Of a stretch of DNA of 64,000 bases, positions 62,469 to 64,000 are shown piece by piece. The first letter of the stretch is position 1; every line of letters starts with the position of its first letter. The stretch is taken from contig NZ_JAFEUM010000011.1 of NCBI RefSeq assembly GCF_016900875.1, forward strand, positions 25,825 through 89,824. Reading direction: 5' to 3'. This DNA comes from Vibrio ulleungensis (GTDB lineage: Bacteria; Pseudomonadota; Gammaproteobacteria; Enterobacterales; Vibrionaceae). The notes under the pieces are model-generated. The model was not told the DNA's origin. It did no database searches and saw only the letters and a list, made by a program, of their open reading frames with translations. The translations under genes and the position numbers were made by a program.

Positions 62469-63359
62469 ATGGCAAATAAACCGTGGAGTGCTGACGACTT
62501 ACCGTCTCAAAAAGGCAGGATATCAGTTGTGACTGGATCAACCAGCGGCATCGGCAAGGAAACAGCTAAGGTGCTAGCAAAAAAACAGTCGACGGTAGTT
62601 CTTGCGGTTAGAAATGTATCAAAAGGTGAGAAGGTAGCCGCGGAAATTCGAATAGAATATCCAGACACCAACATTTCGGTTATGCAGCTGGACCTTTCCA
62701 GTCTTCGTTCAATTCAAGCGTTTAGTTCACAGTTTTTAGCAACTTTCGACAGACTTGATTTACTGATCAACAACGCAGGAGTAGCGTGCCCGTATGCCAG
62801 GACCGATGACGGATTTGAAATTCTGATGGGGACGAATCATCTAGGTCACTTTGCATTGGTCGGCCATTTACTTGAGACTCTCAAGAACACGCCAATCTCC
62901 CGTGTGGTGGTAGTTTCTGCTGGCGCACATAAGTCCTCAAAGATCGATTTGGATGATTTGAACTGGGAAAAGCGAAAATACAAAAATTTTACGGCGTACG
63001 CAGATAGCAAACTGGCAAATCTCTATTTTGCCTATGAGCTGAAAAGACGGCTTGAATCAAATGGTGACAACCCTATGGTTACAGCAGCTCATCCGGGATG
63101 GACGACATCGGAACTTCAGCGTGGCGTGGTGAAATTCTTAAATACCTTTTTCGGCCAGAGTAAAGAAATGGGAGCACTACCAACACTACGAGCTGCAACA
63201 GACGAAAGAGCATCCTCGGGTGACTTCTTCGGCCCGCAGGATTTCTTTGAACTGCATGGCGCACCCATTAAGGTAGAATCAAGCAAGCAGTCACATGATG
63301 TCGATGCTGCGCGAAAGCTTTGGACGCTATCTGAAGAATTAACAGGAATAAAATATTAA
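62469..63359 (+). CDS. Short-chain dehydrogenase/reductase
   Basis: 296 residues, classical to retinol-dehydrogenase-like SDR. NAD(P) loop TGSTSGIGKETAKVL (about 22-36), LLINNAGVA, the Ser in VVVSAGAHKSS and the Tyr-x3-Lys in FTAYADSKLANLYF are complete. It follows the AraC-type regulator on the other strand and precedes a small membrane protein by 44 bases. GAGGAATAA precedes the ATG. Substrate not readable. Confidence 0.9.
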   Translation: MANKPWSADDLPSQKGRISVVTGSTSGIGKETAKVLAKKQSTVVLAVRNVSKGEKVAAEIRIEYPDTNISVMQLDLSSLRSIQAFSSQFLATFDRLDLLINNAGVACPYARTDDGFEILMGTNHLGHFALVGHLLETLKNTPISRVVVVSAGAHKSSKIDLDDLNWEKRKYKNFTAYADSKLANLYFAYELKRRLESNGDNPMVTAAHPGWTTSELQRGVVKFLNTFFGQSKEMGALPTLRAATDERASSGDFFGPQDFFELHGAPIKVESSKQSHDVDAARKLWTLSEELTGIKY

Positions 63360-63403
63360 ACGAAGATACGGGAGAATTGTGCTAAGTACGTTTAAGGATA
63401 TTT

Positions 63404-63769
63404 ATGGACAGTAAAATAGTTTTACAGGTGGTGGGGTTTATCATTTTATTACTAGGGGGGATACTCAGCTATAACCCTGAGCTAGTTAGTAATAAACCCA
63501 TCCCTGAGGATGCCTTCCAAGCTGTTGAAAGAAGAGTCCGTTGGGGCTTTCTAATGGGTGCAGGCATGCTGCTCATCTTTCATCATCAAGTTACCCCATA
63601 TTTGTTTACTGTTGCTGCACTCGGCATGACATTAACATTGGGGGCGCTCATTTCGCGCTTACTGGGTATTTTCCTTGACGGTTCTGTACCAAGGCATTGG
63701 ATGTGGGTTGCTGTTGAGCTAGTTATGGTTATTGGTTTCGGGATTTGGTATGCGAAGCAGCGCATATAA
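63404..63769 (+). CDS. Small membrane protein, DUF4345-like
   Basis: 121 residues with four hydrophobic helices (about 5-22, 45-62, 64-90, 97-117). The pattern RRVRWGFLMGAGMLLIF and LGALISRLLGIFLDGSVPRHW resembles DUF4345 proteins. TAAGGA precedes the ATG. Probably co-transcribed with the SDR gene. Function unknown. Confidence 0.7.
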   Translation: MDSKIVLQVVGFIILLLGGILSYNPELVSNKPIPEDAFQAVERRVRWGFLMGAGMLLIFHHQVTPYLFTVAALGMTLTLGALISRLLGIFLDGSVPRHWMWVAVELVMVIGFGIWYAKQRI

Positions 63770-64000
63770 TCAGTCGGTTGTTCGATATCTAAGCTAATTC
63801 ATTGGCTGCTAAGTTAGCAATGTCAATTACACAGAATTGTTTAGAACCTTCATTGCGGGCACTTCGTAACTCAGAAATGCCCCAATATATGGTACGTCCC
63901 GTTATTGCAAGTAGATAACCAGATAACGAGCTGATTTGCGCTAATATATTCAGAGTCTTAATTGAGACCTAAAGGCTCAGCTCTACGATGAGGTTCGCGC
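63770..64000. other. Right end of window, no supported gene
   Basis: No start-to-stop gene is credible here. A minus-strand frame ending at about 63791 reads protein-like for some 58 codons but has no start codon before an upstream stop. Confidence 0.4.

Noticed and set aside
63780..63970. Minus-strand frame ending in a protein-like sequence (GISELRSARNEGSKQFCVID)
   Set aside because: A stop codon lies upstream about 58 codons back and no start codon is in between; it may be a gene remnant but cannot be supported.

Overview
The window is chromosomal DNA of a marine gamma-proteobacterium, almost certainly a Vibrio or close Vibrionaceae relative. Supporting evidence: FabV-type enoyl-ACP reductase, the carboxynorspermidine (norspermidine) pathway with a fused diaminobutyrate aminotransferase/decarboxylase, trp order E-G-D-CF-B-A with separate trpG, a uvrY(varA)-uvrC-pgsA block followed by a Gly/Cys/Leu tRNA cluster, and an AspS-type pilotin gene behind yciB-yciA-yciI. 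No prophage, transposase, integrase or CRISPR array is visible.

Layout. 1-3.5 kb: partial iron alcohol dehydrogenase, grxA, fabV, a GcvR-like ACT protein. 3.5-9.4 kb: norspermidine operon on the minus strand (aminotransferase/decarboxylase fusion, carboxynorspermidine dehydrogenase, nspC) behind a long leader that holds a possible 21-codon upstream ORF. 9.4-15.3 kb: an accessory locus that looks like a matrix-fibre (Fap-like functional amyloid) system: an outer-membrane barrel, two paralogous Asn/Ser/Asp-repeat secreted proteins, two small secreted proteins with double-glycine sites, a periplasmic C39 peptidase and a divergent CsgD/VpsT-type LuxR regulator. 15.4-16.2 kb: six tRNA genes. 16.4-26 kb: pgsA, uvrC, uvrY, polB, a nucleotidyltransferase-like gene, a DNA-mimic protein gene, rluB, yciO, rnm. 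26-33 kb: the complete trp operon with operator, leader peptide and attenuator.

33-47.9 kb: chemoreceptor with a probable sigma-28 promoter, yciB-yciA-yciI-aspS, the ynjBCD-ynjF transport/phosphatidyltransferase operon, an NYN-domain protein, an RlmI-like methyltransferase, a pseudouridine synthase, a sodium-dependent transporter with a textbook TyrR box, cardiolipin synthase and metC. 47.9-58.1 kb: a catabolic cluster combining malonate genes (TRAP transporter, malonyl-CoA synthetase, malonyl-CoA decarboxylase, GntR regulator) with an intradiol dioxygenase, a RutE-like nitroreductase, a YCII-domain protein and a fumarylacetoacetate-hydrolase-family enzyme. 58.2-64 kb: CDF-like transporter, EEP-family hydrolase, membrane zinc peptidase, AraC regulator, SDR enzyme and a DUF4345-like membrane protein.

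The part most worth attention is 9.4-15.3 kb. The two repeat proteins share a five-unit array of identical unit lengths, a shared C-terminal module recurs in three proteins, and both small proteins carry the kind of site that the neighbouring C39 peptidase family cleaves. All functions are read from sequence and family knowledge; no database search was run.
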